From NCBI RefSeq assembly GCF_030581075.1, contig NZ_JAUQSW010000006.1, forward strand, positions 186,001 through 250,000: a stretch of 64,000 nucleotides of DNA, given 5' to 3'. This DNA comes from Hymenobacter cheonanensis (GTDB taxonomy: Bacteria; Bacteroidota; Bacteroidia; Cytophagales; Hymenobacteraceae). The notes under the pieces are model-generated. The model saw nothing but the letters and a program-made list of their open reading frames with translations. It made no database searches and was not told the DNA's origin. Position 1 is the stretch's first letter. Every line of letters starts with the position of its first letter. Both the position numbers and the translations under genes were made by a program. This document shows positions 34,452-42,957 of this stretch, piece after piece.

Positions 34452-35573
34452 CTAGCCCCCGGTGCGCCGGGTAGCCACGGCCACGGCCGCCACCAGCCGC
34501 GCCGCGCCATTGCCCAGCAACGCCACGCGCACCGGAATGGTATAGGTGTGCCGCGCCATTGCCAGCACGGGCCCGGGCCAGAGGCTGCCCCCGCCTGCCT
34601 CACCCGCGCCCCCAAGCCGGGTAGCGTCTTTTTCGGTCGTAAAAACCGGCCAGCCAGGCTGCCAGTGTTGGTGAAGCGCCTGCAAATCGGCGGGCCGAAA
34701 AGCGTGGTGGTCGGGCAGCGCCGCGTGGTGCCGGATGGTATAGCCCTGGCCTTCGAGGTACTCGCGCAAGGGGCCGGGCTGCGCGATGCCCGTGAGCAGC
34801 AGCGCCGGGCCGGGCGTGGGCAGGCCGCCAGGGTCCGCGGGCCCGGGCTGGCCTGGCAAGTTGAAGCGGCCGGCCAACGGCGCGGGCGCCGCGTAGGCAT
34901 AGGCCGAAAACAGCACCGGCACGCCGGGCCGGGCGTAGCGCCGCACCTGAGCCTCGGCGGCAGCCTGGGCTTCGGCAGACAAGTTGGGCGGGCACTTGGT
35001 GAGGATAACAATATCGGCGCGGGCGGCCCCGGCGCGGCTTTCGCGCAGGCGGCCGGCGGGCAGCACGTAGTCGTCGTAAAAGGGCCTGGCCAATTCAGTA
35101 AGCAGAATGTTGAGCGCCGGGCGCACGCGCCGGTGCTGGTAGGCATCATCGAGCACCACGCAGGTTAAGTTGGGGTGCTGCCGGCGCAATAAATCGAGGC
35201 CTAGCTGGCGGTTTTCGGCCACGGCCACCGGCACGCCCAGCGCACCAAACTGCGCGAAATACTGCCACGGCTCGTCGCCCACGGTAGCCGCCGAGTCGGC
35301 GGCGGTGGCCAGCCGCGGGCCTTTGGTTTGGCGGCCGTAGCCCCGGCTCAGGATGGCCGGGCGCTGGCCCTGGCGCAGCAGCTCCTCAACCAGCCAGGCC
35401 ACGTGGGGCGTTTTGCCGGTGCCACCCACCCGCAGGTTGCCCACCCCTAGCAGCGGCACCCAGCCGGGCGCCGACGCCTTCCAGCCGTGGTCGTAGAGCC
35501 AGTTGCGCACCGCCAGCACGGCGGCATAGAGCCACGAAAACGGGAGCAGCAGGTAGTGGGGGCTTGGGCGCAT
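34452..35573 (-). CDS. lpxK: Tetraacyldisaccharide 4'-kinase
   Basis: 373 residues from ATG 35573. LpxK phosphorylates the 4' position of the lipid A disaccharide at the inner membrane. The N-terminus has an amphipathic membrane helix (PHYLLLPFSWLYAAVLAVRNWLYD), then the P-loop GVGNLRVGGTGKTPHVAWL, ILSRGYGR, VGDEPWQYF, and VVLDDAYQHRRVRP, the LDDA/DGFQH-type motif. All family landmarks are present. An open frame to 36005 overlaps the divergent glycosylase gene and is not part of it. CAAAGGTC at 35578-35585 (minus strand GACCTTTG) is a near-consensus promoter only 4 nt from the ATG. Confidence 0.94.
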   Translation of the reverse strand: MRPSPHYLLLPFSWLYAAVLAVRNWLYDHGWKASAPGWVPLLGVGNLRVGGTGKTPHVAWLVEELLRQGQRPAILSRGYGRQTKGPRLATAADSAATVGDEPWQYFAQFGALGVPVAVAENRQLGLDLLRRQHPNLTCVVLDDAYQHRRVRPALNILLTELARPFYDDYVLPAGRLRESRAGAARADIVILTKCPPNLSAEAQAAAEAQVRRYARPGVPVLFSAYAYAAPAPLAGRFNLPGQPGPADPGGLPTPGPALLLTGIAQPGPLREYLEGQGYTIRHHAALPDHHAFRPADLQALHQHWQPGWPVFTTEKDATRLGGAGEAGGGSLWPGPVLAMARHTYTIPVRVALLGNGAARLVAAVAVATRRTGG

Positions 35574-35639
35574 GGCACAAAGGTCAGCGAATTTCTGCGT
35601 CCCCTCCGCCGCCCCACGTACTAGGCCCCACGCACCAAA

Positions 35640-35647
35640 TACCTTTG
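35640..35647 (+). promoter_or_regulatory. TAnnTTTG promoter element for the glycosylase gene
   Basis: TACCTTTG ends only 4 nt before the ATG at 35652. Transcription would start at or next to the A of the start codon, so the mRNA is probably leaderless. Confidence 0.55.
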
Positions 35648-35651
35648 CTTC

Positions 35652-36338
35652 ATGCCCGATTTTGCCGCCCGCCTGCTCGCCCTGCTTTCGTCGTTTCCGC
35701 TGCCTGCCGCGCCGCTGCCGGGCAGCGTGGAGGTCCGCAACTCCTTCCACGACCCGGCCGTGCGCGATATCCTGAGCGCGTTTGCCCACAAGTTTTACGC
35801 CGGCGACGCCCCGCGCGTGGGCATTTTCGGCATCAACCCGGGCCGGTTTGGCGGCGGGCGCACCGGCGTGGCCTTCACCGACCCGGTAGCCCTGGCCAGC
35901 TGCGGCATTGCCCACACGCTGCCCCGGCAGCGGCGCGAGCTGTCGAGCGAGTTCGTTTATAAATTTATTGAGGCGCTCGGCGGCCCGGCCGAGTTTTACC
36001 AGCACTTTTTTCTGAGTTCGGTGTACCCGCTGGAATTGACTCGGGAAGGGAAAAATTATAATTACTACGATGCGCCCGCTCTCACCAAAGCGCTGTGGGC
36101 CGACATGCGCCTGTCGCTAACCGAGCAGGCCGAGCGCCTGCACCTGCGCCGCGATGTGGCCGTGAGCCTGGGCCGCCGCAACGGCGAGTTTCTGCGCAAA
36201 CTCAACGCAGAGCTAGGTTTATTCGACCGAATCGAAATTCTTGACCACCCGCGCTTTCTGATGCAGTACCGCCGCAAGGGCCTGGCCGAAAACGTGGCCC
36301 GCTACGTGGAAGTGCTCGGCGGGCTGCTCGAAAAATAA
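35652..36338 (+). CDS. SMUG2-like uracil-DNA glycosylase (DUF4918)
   Basis: 228 residues. Motif 1 is FGINPGRFGGGRTGVAFTDP, which parallels the SMUG1 GMNPGPFGMAQTGVPF motif with the catalytic-region Asn. Motif 2 is DHPRFLMQYRRK, in place of HPSPR. The middle has FFLSSVYPLELTREGKNYNYYD, typical of DUF4918. A SMUG2 member from Pedobacter has been shown to excise uracil from DNA; transfer of that function here is by family. The gene is divergent from lpxK and followed by nif3. Confidence 0.85.
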   Translation: MPDFAARLLALLSSFPLPAAPLPGSVEVRNSFHDPAVRDILSAFAHKFYAGDAPRVGIFGINPGRFGGGRTGVAFTDPVALASCGIAHTLPRQRRELSSEFVYKFIEALGGPAEFYQHFFLSSVYPLELTREGKNYNYYDAPALTKALWADMRLSLTEQAERLHLRRDVAVSLGRRNGEFLRKLNAELGLFDRIEILDHPRFLMQYRRKGLAENVARYVEVLGGLLEK

Positions 36339-36447
36339 TTTGCGCGTAGCGGGCGAGTACAAATTCGCCGCCTATCTGCTTTATTTGCCTGACTATCACT
36401 ACCTGCTCTGCTTTCGCCTTCTCTGTTTATTTAGTTTTATCTAGCTA

Positions 36448-37569
36448 GTGCCTACTGTTCAAGAACTCGCCCGGCTGCTGGAAACGGCCGCCCCCCTGGC
36501 CTACCAGGAAAGCTACGACAATGCCGGCCTGCAGTGTGGCCTGCCCGAAACTGAGATTACCGGCGTGCTCCTTGCCCTCGACTGCACCCCCGCCGTGGTG
36601 GCCGAGGCCAGCCGGCGCGGCTGCAACGTGGTAGTGTGCCACCACCCGGTCATTTTCCGGCCGCTCAAGCGCCTCACGGGCCGGGGCCTGGTCGAGCAAA
36701 CACTGATGGCCGCCCTCAAGGCCGACGTGGCTATCTACGCCGCGCATACCAACCTCGATAACGTGCGCCAGGGCGTAAATGCCAAGCTGGCCGACAAGCT
36801 GGGCCTGCGCAATACCCGCACGCTGGCCCCCAAAACCGGCACGCTGGCCCGCCTCAGCACCTACGTGCCCGACGAGCCCACCGCCGACGGCCAGCAGCTG
36901 GCCGACAAGGTGTTGCAGGCGCTGTACGCGGCCGGGGCGGGCCACGTGGGCAACTACCGCGAGTGCAGCTTTCAGACGCCGGGCCTGGGCACCTTCACGC
37001 CGGGCGCGGGCAGCCACCCCACCATCGGCAAGGAAAACCAGCCCACTGCCGTGGCCGAAACCCGGCTCGAAGTGCTGCTGCCGCTGCACCGCCAGGCCGC
37101 CGTGCTGGCCGCCCTGCGCCAGGCCCACCCCTACGAAGAGGTAGCCTATGAGTTCGTAAAGCTCGAAAACGAGCACCAGGACGTGGGTGCCGGCCTGGTG
37201 GGCGAGCTGCCCGAGGCCATTAGCCCGGCGGCCTTCCGCCAGCTGCTGAAAGCCGAGCTAGGGGTGCCCGTGGTGCGCCACACGGCCTTCGAGAAAAACA
37301 TCAAAAAAGTGGCCCTGTGCGGTGGGGCAGGCAGCTTTCTCACCGGCGCGGCCCTGGCGGCCGGGGCCGATGCCTACGTGACCGGCGACGTGAAATACCA
37401 CGAGTTTTTTGCCCCCGAGGGCCGGCTCATGCTCTGCGATGTGGGCCACTTTGAGAGCGAGCAGTTTACGGATGAGATATTCCGCGATTTGCTGCTGGCC
37501 GCGTTCGGTCGTACTTTTGCGGTCTTATTCGCTGAAACCCCCACGAATCCCGTTCAGTATGACTGCTAA
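36448..37569 (+). CDS. Nif3-like dinuclear metal-centre protein
   Basis: 373 residues from GTG 36448. Both Nif3 halves are present, with metal ligands in VVCHHPVIFRPLKRL, YAAHTNLDNVRQGVN, and near the C-terminus in VTGDVKYHEFF and DVGHFESEQF. A CutA1-like insert domain (about residues 130-240, containing LPLHRQAAVLAALRQAHPYEEVAYEFV) makes this the long form of the family. The biochemical role (GTP cyclohydrolase-like or metallohydrolase) is unsettled. It overlaps the zinc-ribbon gene by 11 nt, a pairing conserved in many bacteria. Confidence 0.92.
   Translation: MPTVQELARLLETAAPLAYQESYDNAGLQCGLPETEITGVLLALDCTPAVVAEASRRGCNVVVCHHPVIFRPLKRLTGRGLVEQTLMAALKADVAIYAAHTNLDNVRQGVNAKLADKLGLRNTRTLAPKTGTLARLSTYVPDEPTADGQQLADKVLQALYAAGAGHVGNYRECSFQTPGLGTFTPGAGSHPTIGKENQPTAVAETRLEVLLPLHRQAAVLAALRQAHPYEEVAYEFVKLENEHQDVGAGLVGELPEAISPAAFRQLLKAELGVPVVRHTAFEKNIKKVALCGGAGSFLTGAALAAGADAYVTGDVKYHEFFAPEGRLMLCDVGHFESEQFTDEIFRDLLLAAFGRTFAVLFAETPTNPVQYDC
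37512..37519 (+). promoter_or_regulatory. Internal TAnnTTTG promoter element for the zinc-ribbon gene
   Basis: TACTTTTG inside the 3' end of the Nif3 gene, 39 nt before the ATG at 37559. Confidence 0.45.
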
Positions 37570-38329
37570 TTCTGCCGCCGTGGCAAATCCGGCCGACGCG
37601 CCTATTTCCGCCAAGCTCGAAGCTTTGCTCAACCTGCAACGCATTGATTCGCAGCTGGATGAAATTCGCCGCGTGCGCGGCGACCTGCCCGAGGAAGTGC
37701 GCGACCTCGAAGACGAAATTGCCGGCTACGAAGCCCGCGTGAAGCGCTTCGACGAAGAAATCGGTGGCCTGCAAGACCAAATCAAGCAGCGCAAAGCCGC
37801 TACCAAAGAGGCCGAAGGCCTCATTAAGCGCTACGAAGAGCAGCAAACCAACGTGCGCAACAACCGCGAGTACGAGGCCATTGCCAAGGAAGTGGAGCTG
37901 CAGCGCCTCGAAATTCAGATTTCGGACAAGAAAATCAAGGAGGCTCAGTACCTCATCGACCAGCGCAACACGGAAGCCAACGTGACCCGCCAGCGCCTCG
38001 ACGAGCGCCGCAAGGACCTCGATACCAAGAAAAGCGAACTCGACACTATCGTGGCCGAGAACGAAGCCGAGGAGAAGCAGCTCATGAGTGAGCGCGAAAC
38101 CGCCGTGCAGCCCGTCGAAAACCGCCTGCTGACGGCCTACGACCGCATTCGGGGCAACATGCGCAACCGCCTGGCGGTAGTGCTGGTGCGCCGCGATGCC
38201 TGCGGCGGCTGCTTCAACACGGTGCCCCCGCAGCGCCAGGCCGACATCATCTCGCACAAGAAAATTATTGTGTGCGAGCACTGCGGCCGTATCTTGGCCG
38301 ACGTAGAAGGTAAACAGTCGGCCAACTAG
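37559..38329 (+). CDS. C4 zinc-ribbon coiled-coil protein (DUF164 family)
   Basis: 256 residues from ATG 37559. Residues 15-190 are a long charged coiled coil (LEALLNLQRIDSQLDEIRRVRGDLPEEV...). The C-terminus holds a zinc ribbon with cysteines in DACGGCFNTVPPQRQ and IIVCEHCGRIL. This is the DUF164/CT398-type protein. Related proteins have been connected with the flagellar/type III apparatus and sigma-54 in Chlamydia, but the general role is unknown. It overlaps nif3 by 11 nt and ends just before a terminator. Confidence 0.9.
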   Translation: MTANSAAVANPADAPISAKLEALLNLQRIDSQLDEIRRVRGDLPEEVRDLEDEIAGYEARVKRFDEEIGGLQDQIKQRKAATKEAEGLIKRYEEQQTNVRNNREYEAIAKEVELQRLEIQISDKKIKEAQYLIDQRNTEANVTRQRLDERRKDLDTKKSELDTIVAENEAEEKQLMSERETAVQPVENRLLTAYDRIRGNMRNRLAVVLVRRDACGGCFNTVPPQRQADIISHKKIIVCEHCGRILADVEGKQSAN

Positions 38330-38350
38330 GGTCCGGTTTGTTTTGAAAGG

Positions 38351-38378
38351 AAAAGGAACGGCTTTGGTCGTTCCTTTT
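38351..38378 (+). terminator. Rho-independent terminator after the zinc-ribbon gene
   Basis: A 10-bp stem (AAAAGGAACG at 38351-38360 with CGTTCCTTTT at 38369-38378) and an 8-nt loop, ending in a T-run. Confidence 0.78.
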
Positions 38379-38393
38379 TTGTTGCGCCAGCCT

Positions 38394-39953
38394 ATGCTTT
38401 TTCTTACCTCGGGTTCTCCGTTGTTTCGCCGCCTGCCGCGGGCGCTTGCCGGCGCGGCGCTGCTGTGCGCGGCCCTGGGCGCACCGGGGCGGGCTAGCGC
38501 CGCTGTGCAAGACCCCGAAGCAAATTCGGTCAGTAGTTCTCTCGCGGCAAGCGAAAGCCTTGCTCCCAGCGCCCGCCGCGCCTACGCCGAGCTGCTGAAG
38601 CTGAAGCTGGGCGCCAGCCGCCAGCTGCTGGCTACCGAGCCGGCCGGCGCCCCCGGCACCCTGCTGGTAGCCGACTGCGCCGATTTCGTGGAGCTGCTCA
38701 TCAGCCAGGATGCCACCCGCTACGACGCCGCCCTGGCCGCTCAGGATGCCCGGCTGGCCGCCCTGGAGCGGGCGCCGGCTGGCGCGCTGCGCGACTACGC
38801 CCGGGCCGAAATTCAGCTGCACCAGGCCGTGGCCCAGCTGGCGTTTCACCACGAGGTGCGCGGCGCCTGGCACCTGCGCCAGGCCGTGCTGCTGCTGCAG
38901 GCCGTGGTGCAGCGCTACCCGGCTTTTTTGCCGGCCCGCAAAACACTGGGCATCTGCCAGTTCGGCATTGGCTCGCTGCCCGAGGGCTACCACTGGCTGC
39001 TGCGGCTGCTAGGCCTGCGCGCCAGCCCCGAAGAGGGCCTGGCCAACCTGGGCCGGGCGGCCGCCCAGCCCCACGACTTTCAGCCCGAAAGCCAGTTGCT
39101 GCTAGCCCTCATCCGCGAGTCGTACTACAAGAAGGGTGACGAAAGCCTGGCCGTGGCCGGCCGGCTGGCCCGCGAGCAGCCCGACAATCTTCTTTTCAGC
39201 TACGTGGTTATCAGCCTCAACAAGCGCCAGCACCACGGCGAGGCCGCGCTGGCGGCCTACCGCGCCCGCCCCACCGGCCCGGCCTACCTGCCGCTGGCCT
39301 ACCTGCACCACCTGGCCGGCGACCTGCTGCTGTACCGCGGCGACTACGCCGCCTCCACGGCCGAAAACCAGCAGTTTTTGCGCGAGTTTCGAGGCGAATA
39401 TTACCGCAAGGATGCCGCCTTCAAGCTTTACCTGGCGGCGTGGCTGGGGGGCGCGCCAGCCGCCACGGCCGAGCGCTACCGCCAGCAAATCAACCTGGCC
39501 GGCCCGCTCGTTATCGAGGAAGATATTTATGCCCAGCGCTTTTACCACGATGCGCAGCCGCTCAACCCGGCGCTTACCCGCGCCCGGCTGCTCACCGACG
39601 GCGGCTATTACCCACAGGCACTGAGCATTTTACAGCAGTTCCGAGTTACTGCGGCCACCTCGGTGCGCGACCAGCTCGAAGCGCCCTACCGGCGCGCCCG
39701 CGCCTGGCAGGGTCTGGGCCAGCCCGACTCGGCTAGGGCCGACTATGGGCGCACGCTGCGCCTATCAGCCGCGCTGGGCGAGCCGGCCTACTACTTCGCG
39801 CCGCAGGCGGCCCTGCAGCTGGGCTACCTGGCGCTGGCCGCCGGCCAGCGCACGGCGGCTAAAACCTACTTCGAGCGGGCTATGGCTTACCCCAGGCACG
39901 AGTATAAAAACAGCACCGACCAGAAAGCCAAAGTGGCTTTGCGGGAGTTATAG
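38394..39953 (+). CDS. Exported TPR-type protein of unknown function
   Basis: 519 residues from ATG 38394; the open frame upstream overlaps the terminator and is excluded. An N-terminal signal peptide (LPRALAGAALLCAALGAPGRASA) leads into all-alpha repeats: AQLAFHHEVRGAWHLRQAVLLLQAVVQRYPAFLPARKTLG, LPLAYLHHLAGDLLLYRGDYAAS, RARAWQGLGQPDSARADYGRTL and APQAALQLGYLALAAGQRTAAKTYFERAM. These are TPR-like helices, probably a periplasmic scaffold. A DUF3808/IML2-like match is possible but not confirmed. It precedes pabB by 9 bp. Confidence 0.75.
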   Translation: MLFLTSGSPLFRRLPRALAGAALLCAALGAPGRASAAVQDPEANSVSSSLAASESLAPSARRAYAELLKLKLGASRQLLATEPAGAPGTLLVADCADFVELLISQDATRYDAALAAQDARLAALERAPAGALRDYARAEIQLHQAVAQLAFHHEVRGAWHLRQAVLLLQAVVQRYPAFLPARKTLGICQFGIGSLPEGYHWLLRLLGLRASPEEGLANLGRAAAQPHDFQPESQLLLALIRESYYKKGDESLAVAGRLAREQPDNLLFSYVVISLNKRQHHGEAALAAYRARPTGPAYLPLAYLHHLAGDLLLYRGDYAASTAENQQFLREFRGEYYRKDAAFKLYLAAWLGGAPAATAERYRQQINLAGPLVIEEDIYAQRFYHDAQPLNPALTRARLLTDGGYYPQALSILQQFRVTAATSVRDQLEAPYRRARAWQGLGQPDSARADYGRTLRLSAALGEPAYYFAPQAALQLGYLALAAGQRTAAKTYFERAMAYPRHEYKNSTDQKAKVALREL

Positions 39954-39962
39954 CGGTCTCTT

Positions 39963-41240
39963 ATGCTACGAATACCCCTGGCCGACTTACCGGCTGATTT
40001 TCGCGGCCGGGCCCTGCAATGGGCTAGCCGCTTCGCGCACTGCACTTATTATGAGCACAATGACTTGCAGCAGTCGGCGGCGGGCACCTTCGCTCGGCTG
40101 CTGGCCGTGGCTACTGCCGCGCCGGCCGCGCCCGATTCGTTGGCTAGCCTGCCCGAGTACCTGCGCCGCCCGGCATCGCTGCCGCACTGCGGCTTTGTGA
40201 CGTATGACGTTAAAAATGAGATAGAAGCGCTCAGCAGCCATAATTTTGCGGGGCTGTCCTGGCCGACGCTGCATTTTTTTCAGCCCGAAACCTGCCTGCG
40301 CTGGCAGGGCGAGGTGCTGCTGCTGGAGGGCCAGACGGCGGGCGTGCTGGCCGCCATCCTGACCACCGAGGTGCCTGGCGCGGCCCGGCCGGTGGTACCG
40401 CCCCTGCGCCCGCGCCTGCCCCGCGCTGAATATCTGCGCGCCGTGGAGGCCGTGCGCGAGGATATTCTCAACGGCGAAGTGTACGAGTTGAATCTGTGCC
40501 AGGAGTTCTACGCTGAAAACGTGGCGCTCGACCCTCTGGCTGCTTTTTGGCGGCTTAATGAAGTCTCACCCGCACCTTACGCGGGCTTTCTGCGCCACCA
40601 CGACCACTACCTGCTGTGCGCCTCGCCCGAGCTGTTTTTAGCGCAAGCAGGCCCTGGCATCGTCTCGCAGCCCATCAAGGGCACCCGGCGCCGCGGCGCC
40701 AACCCGGCCGACGATGAGCAGCAGCGGCTAGCCTTGCTGCACGACGAAAAGGAGCGCGCCGAAAACCTGATGATAGTGGACCTCGTGCGCAACGACCTGG
40801 CCCGCGTGGCCCGCACGGGCACCGTGCGCGTGCCCGAACTGTTCGGCACCTACGGCTTCCGGCACGTGTGGCAGCTGATTTCGACCGTGCAGGCCGAGCT
40901 GCGGCCCGATGCAGAGCTAGCCGACATTCTGCGCGCCACCTTCCCGATGGGCTCGATGACGGGCGCGCCCAAAATCAAGGCCATGCAGCTGATTGAGCAC
41001 TACGAGGCCAGCTGGCGTGGGCTCTACAGCGGCAGCTTTGGCTACGTGCTGCCCGGCGGCGACTTTGTCTTTAATGTGGTGATTCGCAGCCTGCAATACC
41101 GCGCCGACACGGGCTACCTGAGCCTGCAAGTGGGCTCAGCCATCACCTACGACTCGGTGCCCGCGCAGGAGTACGCCGAGTGCCTGCTCAAAGCCCAGGG
41201 CGTGCTGGAGGCGCTGGGCACTGTCATCAGTGCGCAATAA
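39963..41240 (+). CDS. pabB: Aminodeoxychorismate synthase component I
   Basis: 425 residues. It converts chorismate to 4-amino-4-deoxychorismate for folate synthesis. The chorismate-binding domain shows LNLCQEFYAENV, SPELFLA, the PIKGTRRRG motif, NLMIVDLVRNDLARVARTGTV, GSMTGAPKIKAMQLIEHYE and VGSAITYDSVPAQEYAECLLKAQG. The lysine in PIKGT is characteristic of PabB; anthranilate synthase has PIAGT. The amidotransferase partner PabA is not in the window. Confidence 0.92.
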   Translation: MLRIPLADLPADFRGRALQWASRFAHCTYYEHNDLQQSAAGTFARLLAVATAAPAAPDSLASLPEYLRRPASLPHCGFVTYDVKNEIEALSSHNFAGLSWPTLHFFQPETCLRWQGEVLLLEGQTAGVLAAILTTEVPGAARPVVPPLRPRLPRAEYLRAVEAVREDILNGEVYELNLCQEFYAENVALDPLAAFWRLNEVSPAPYAGFLRHHDHYLLCASPELFLAQAGPGIVSQPIKGTRRRGANPADDEQQRLALLHDEKERAENLMIVDLVRNDLARVARTGTVRVPELFGTYGFRHVWQLISTVQAELRPDAELADILRATFPMGSMTGAPKIKAMQLIEHYEASWRGLYSGSFGYVLPGGDFVFNVVIRSLQYRADTGYLSLQVGSAITYDSVPAQEYAECLLKAQGVLEALGTVISAQ

Positions 41241-41334
41241 GCCGCTAGTACGTTCTCCTCAGGGTAAGTGCTGGCTGCTTGGTGATAACTGGTAATTGCA
41301 CTCTGCCATTCTGTCATTTACTCGCCCCGTTTCG

Positions 41335-41342
41335 TATCTTTG
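41335..41342 (+). promoter_or_regulatory. TAnnTTTG promoter element for miaB
   Basis: TATCTTTG, 37 nt before the ATG at 41380. It lies inside the longer open frame that begins at 41296, which argues against that upstream start. Confidence 0.6.
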
Positions 41343-41379
41343 TCGCTTGCCGCGCACCCGGCTAAGGTGCCTGCCTGCT

Positions 41380-42819
41380 ATGTCCCAACCGCTCATTACG
41401 TTAGATTTTCTCGATAAGGCGCCGGCTGCCGAGGCGGCCGCCCCAGCCACCGACGTGCGCGTGAGCGCCGCTACCCGCACCGGCGGTGCTCGCAAGCTCT
41501 ACATCGAGAGCTACGGCTGCCAGATGAATTTCTCCGATTCCGAAATCGTGTCCAGCATCCTGGCCGCTGAAGGGTTTGACACCACGGAAGACGTGGCCGT
41601 GGCCGACCTCGTGCTGCTCAATACCTGCTCCATTCGGGAGAAGGCCGAGCAAACCGTGCGCATGCGCCTCAAACAAATCAACTCGCACAAGAAGCGTAAG
41701 CCCGGCATGCTGGTGGGCGTGCTCGGCTGCATGGCCGAGCGCCTGAAAAGCAAGTTCTTGGAGGAAGAAAAAATCGTGGACCTTGTAGTTGGCCCCGATG
41801 CCTACCGCGATTTGCCCCAGCTCATTGCCCAGGTCGATGGCGGCCAAAAGGCCGTGAACGTGCTGCTGAGCCGCGAGGAAACCTACGCCGACATCACGCC
41901 CGTGCGCCTGAACTCGAACGGCGTGTCGGCCTTCATCAGCATCATGCGCGGCTGCGATAATATGTGCTCGTTTTGCGTGGTGCCCTTCACCCGCGGGCGC
42001 GAGCGCAGCCGCGATGCCCACAGCATTGTACAAGAAGCCCGCGACTTAGTGGCCGCTGGCTACAAAGAAGTTACCCTGCTGGGCCAGAATGTGGACAGCT
42101 ACAAGTGGGCTAGCGAAGACGGCACCGAGCGCGTCAACTTCGCGCAGCTGCTGGAGCGCGTGGCCCTCATCAGCCCCGAATTGCGGGTGCGCTTCTCGAC
42201 CTCGCACCCCAAGGATATTACCGACGAGGTGCTGCACACCATGGCGCGCTACGACAACATTTGCAAGTACCTGCACTTGCCCGCCCAAAGCGGCAACTCG
42301 CGCGTGCTGGAGCTGATGAACCGCACCTACGACCGTGCCTGGTACGAGGACCGCGTGGCCGCCGTGCGCCGCATCCTGGGCGATGACTGCGCCATCTCGA
42401 CCGACATGATTGCCGGCTTTTGCTCCGAAACCGAAGCAGAACACCAGGATACGCTCAGCCTGCTCGACCACGTGCAGTACGACATGGCCTACATGTTTTT
42501 CTACTCCGAGCGCCCCGGCACCCTGGCCGCCCGCAAGCTCGAAGACGATGTGCCGCTGGAAGTCAAAAAGCGCCGCCTCCAGGAAATCATCGACCGCCAG
42601 CAGGCGCACAGCCGCGCCCGCTACGAGCGCGGCGTGGGCCGCGTGCACCAGGTGTTGGTCGAGAATTTCTCAAAGCGCTCGAAAGACGACCTTAGCGGCC
42701 GCAACAGCCAGAACCAGGTCGTAATTTTCCCCAAGGGTAATTTCCAGAAGGGCGACTACGTTAACGTACTTGTGCATACCAACACGGGCGGTTCACTCAT
42801 TGGGGAAGCCATTGGCTAG
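41380..42819 (+). CDS. miaB: tRNA-2-methylthio-N6-dimethylallyladenosine synthase
   Basis: 479 residues from ATG 41380. MiaB adds the methylthio group to i6A37 of tRNA, making the substrate of MiaE (31675-32277). The N-terminal UPF0004 domain has its three cluster cysteines in [27 protein letters not shown] and [11 protein letters not shown]; the radical-SAM cluster is [19 protein letters not shown]; a TRAM domain closes the protein ([18 protein letters not shown]). It has its own promoter and leads a plus-strand series of envelope and secretion genes. Confidence 0.96.
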   Translation: MSQPLITLDFLDKAPAAEAAAPATDVRVSAATRTGGARKLYIESYGCQMNFSDSEIVSSILAAEGFDTTEDVAVADLVLLNTCSIREKAEQTVRMRLKQINSHKKRKPGMLVGVLGCMAERLKSKFLEEEKIVDLVVGPDAYRDLPQLIAQVDGGQKAVNVLLSREETYADITPVRLNSNGVSAFISIMRGCDNMCSFCVVPFTRGRERSRDAHSIVQEARDLVAAGYKEVTLLGQNVDSYKWASEDGTERVNFAQLLERVALISPELRVRFSTSHPKDITDEVLHTMARYDNICKYLHLPAQSGNSRVLELMNRTYDRAWYEDRVAAVRRILGDDCAISTDMIAGFCSETEAEHQDTLSLLDHVQYDMAYMFFYSERPGTLAARKLEDDVPLEVKKRRLQEIIDRQQAHSRARYERGVGRVHQVLVENFSKRSKDDLSGRNSQNQVVIFPKGNFQKGDYVNVLVHTNTGGSLIGEAIG

Positions 42820-42828
42820 GCCCTGGCC

Positions 42829-42945
42829 ATGCAGATAATCTCCGTAGAAATAGGCTGGCTAGGGTGGTTTTATCTATCACTGATAGGCGGCGCGCTGCTT
42901 TTCGTGCTGATTCGAAAGTTTCGCGCACGTTCGCAACGCCATTAA
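42829..42945 (+). CDS. 38-residue single-pass membrane microprotein
   Basis: A short open frame beginning MQIISVEIGWLGWFYLS and ending RARSQRH, then TAA. It has one hydrophobic helix (about residues 8-29, LGWFYLSLIGGALLFVLI) and a strongly basic tail with Arg/Lys, a positive-inside layout. It starts 9 bp after the miaB stop and ends 12 bp before the sigma-54 activator start, so it would be part of the same transcript. Evidence is layout and composition only. Confidence 0.55.
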   Translation: MQIISVEIGWLGWFYLSLIGGALLFVLIRKFRARSQRH

Positions 42946-42957
42946 ATAGCATTTGCC

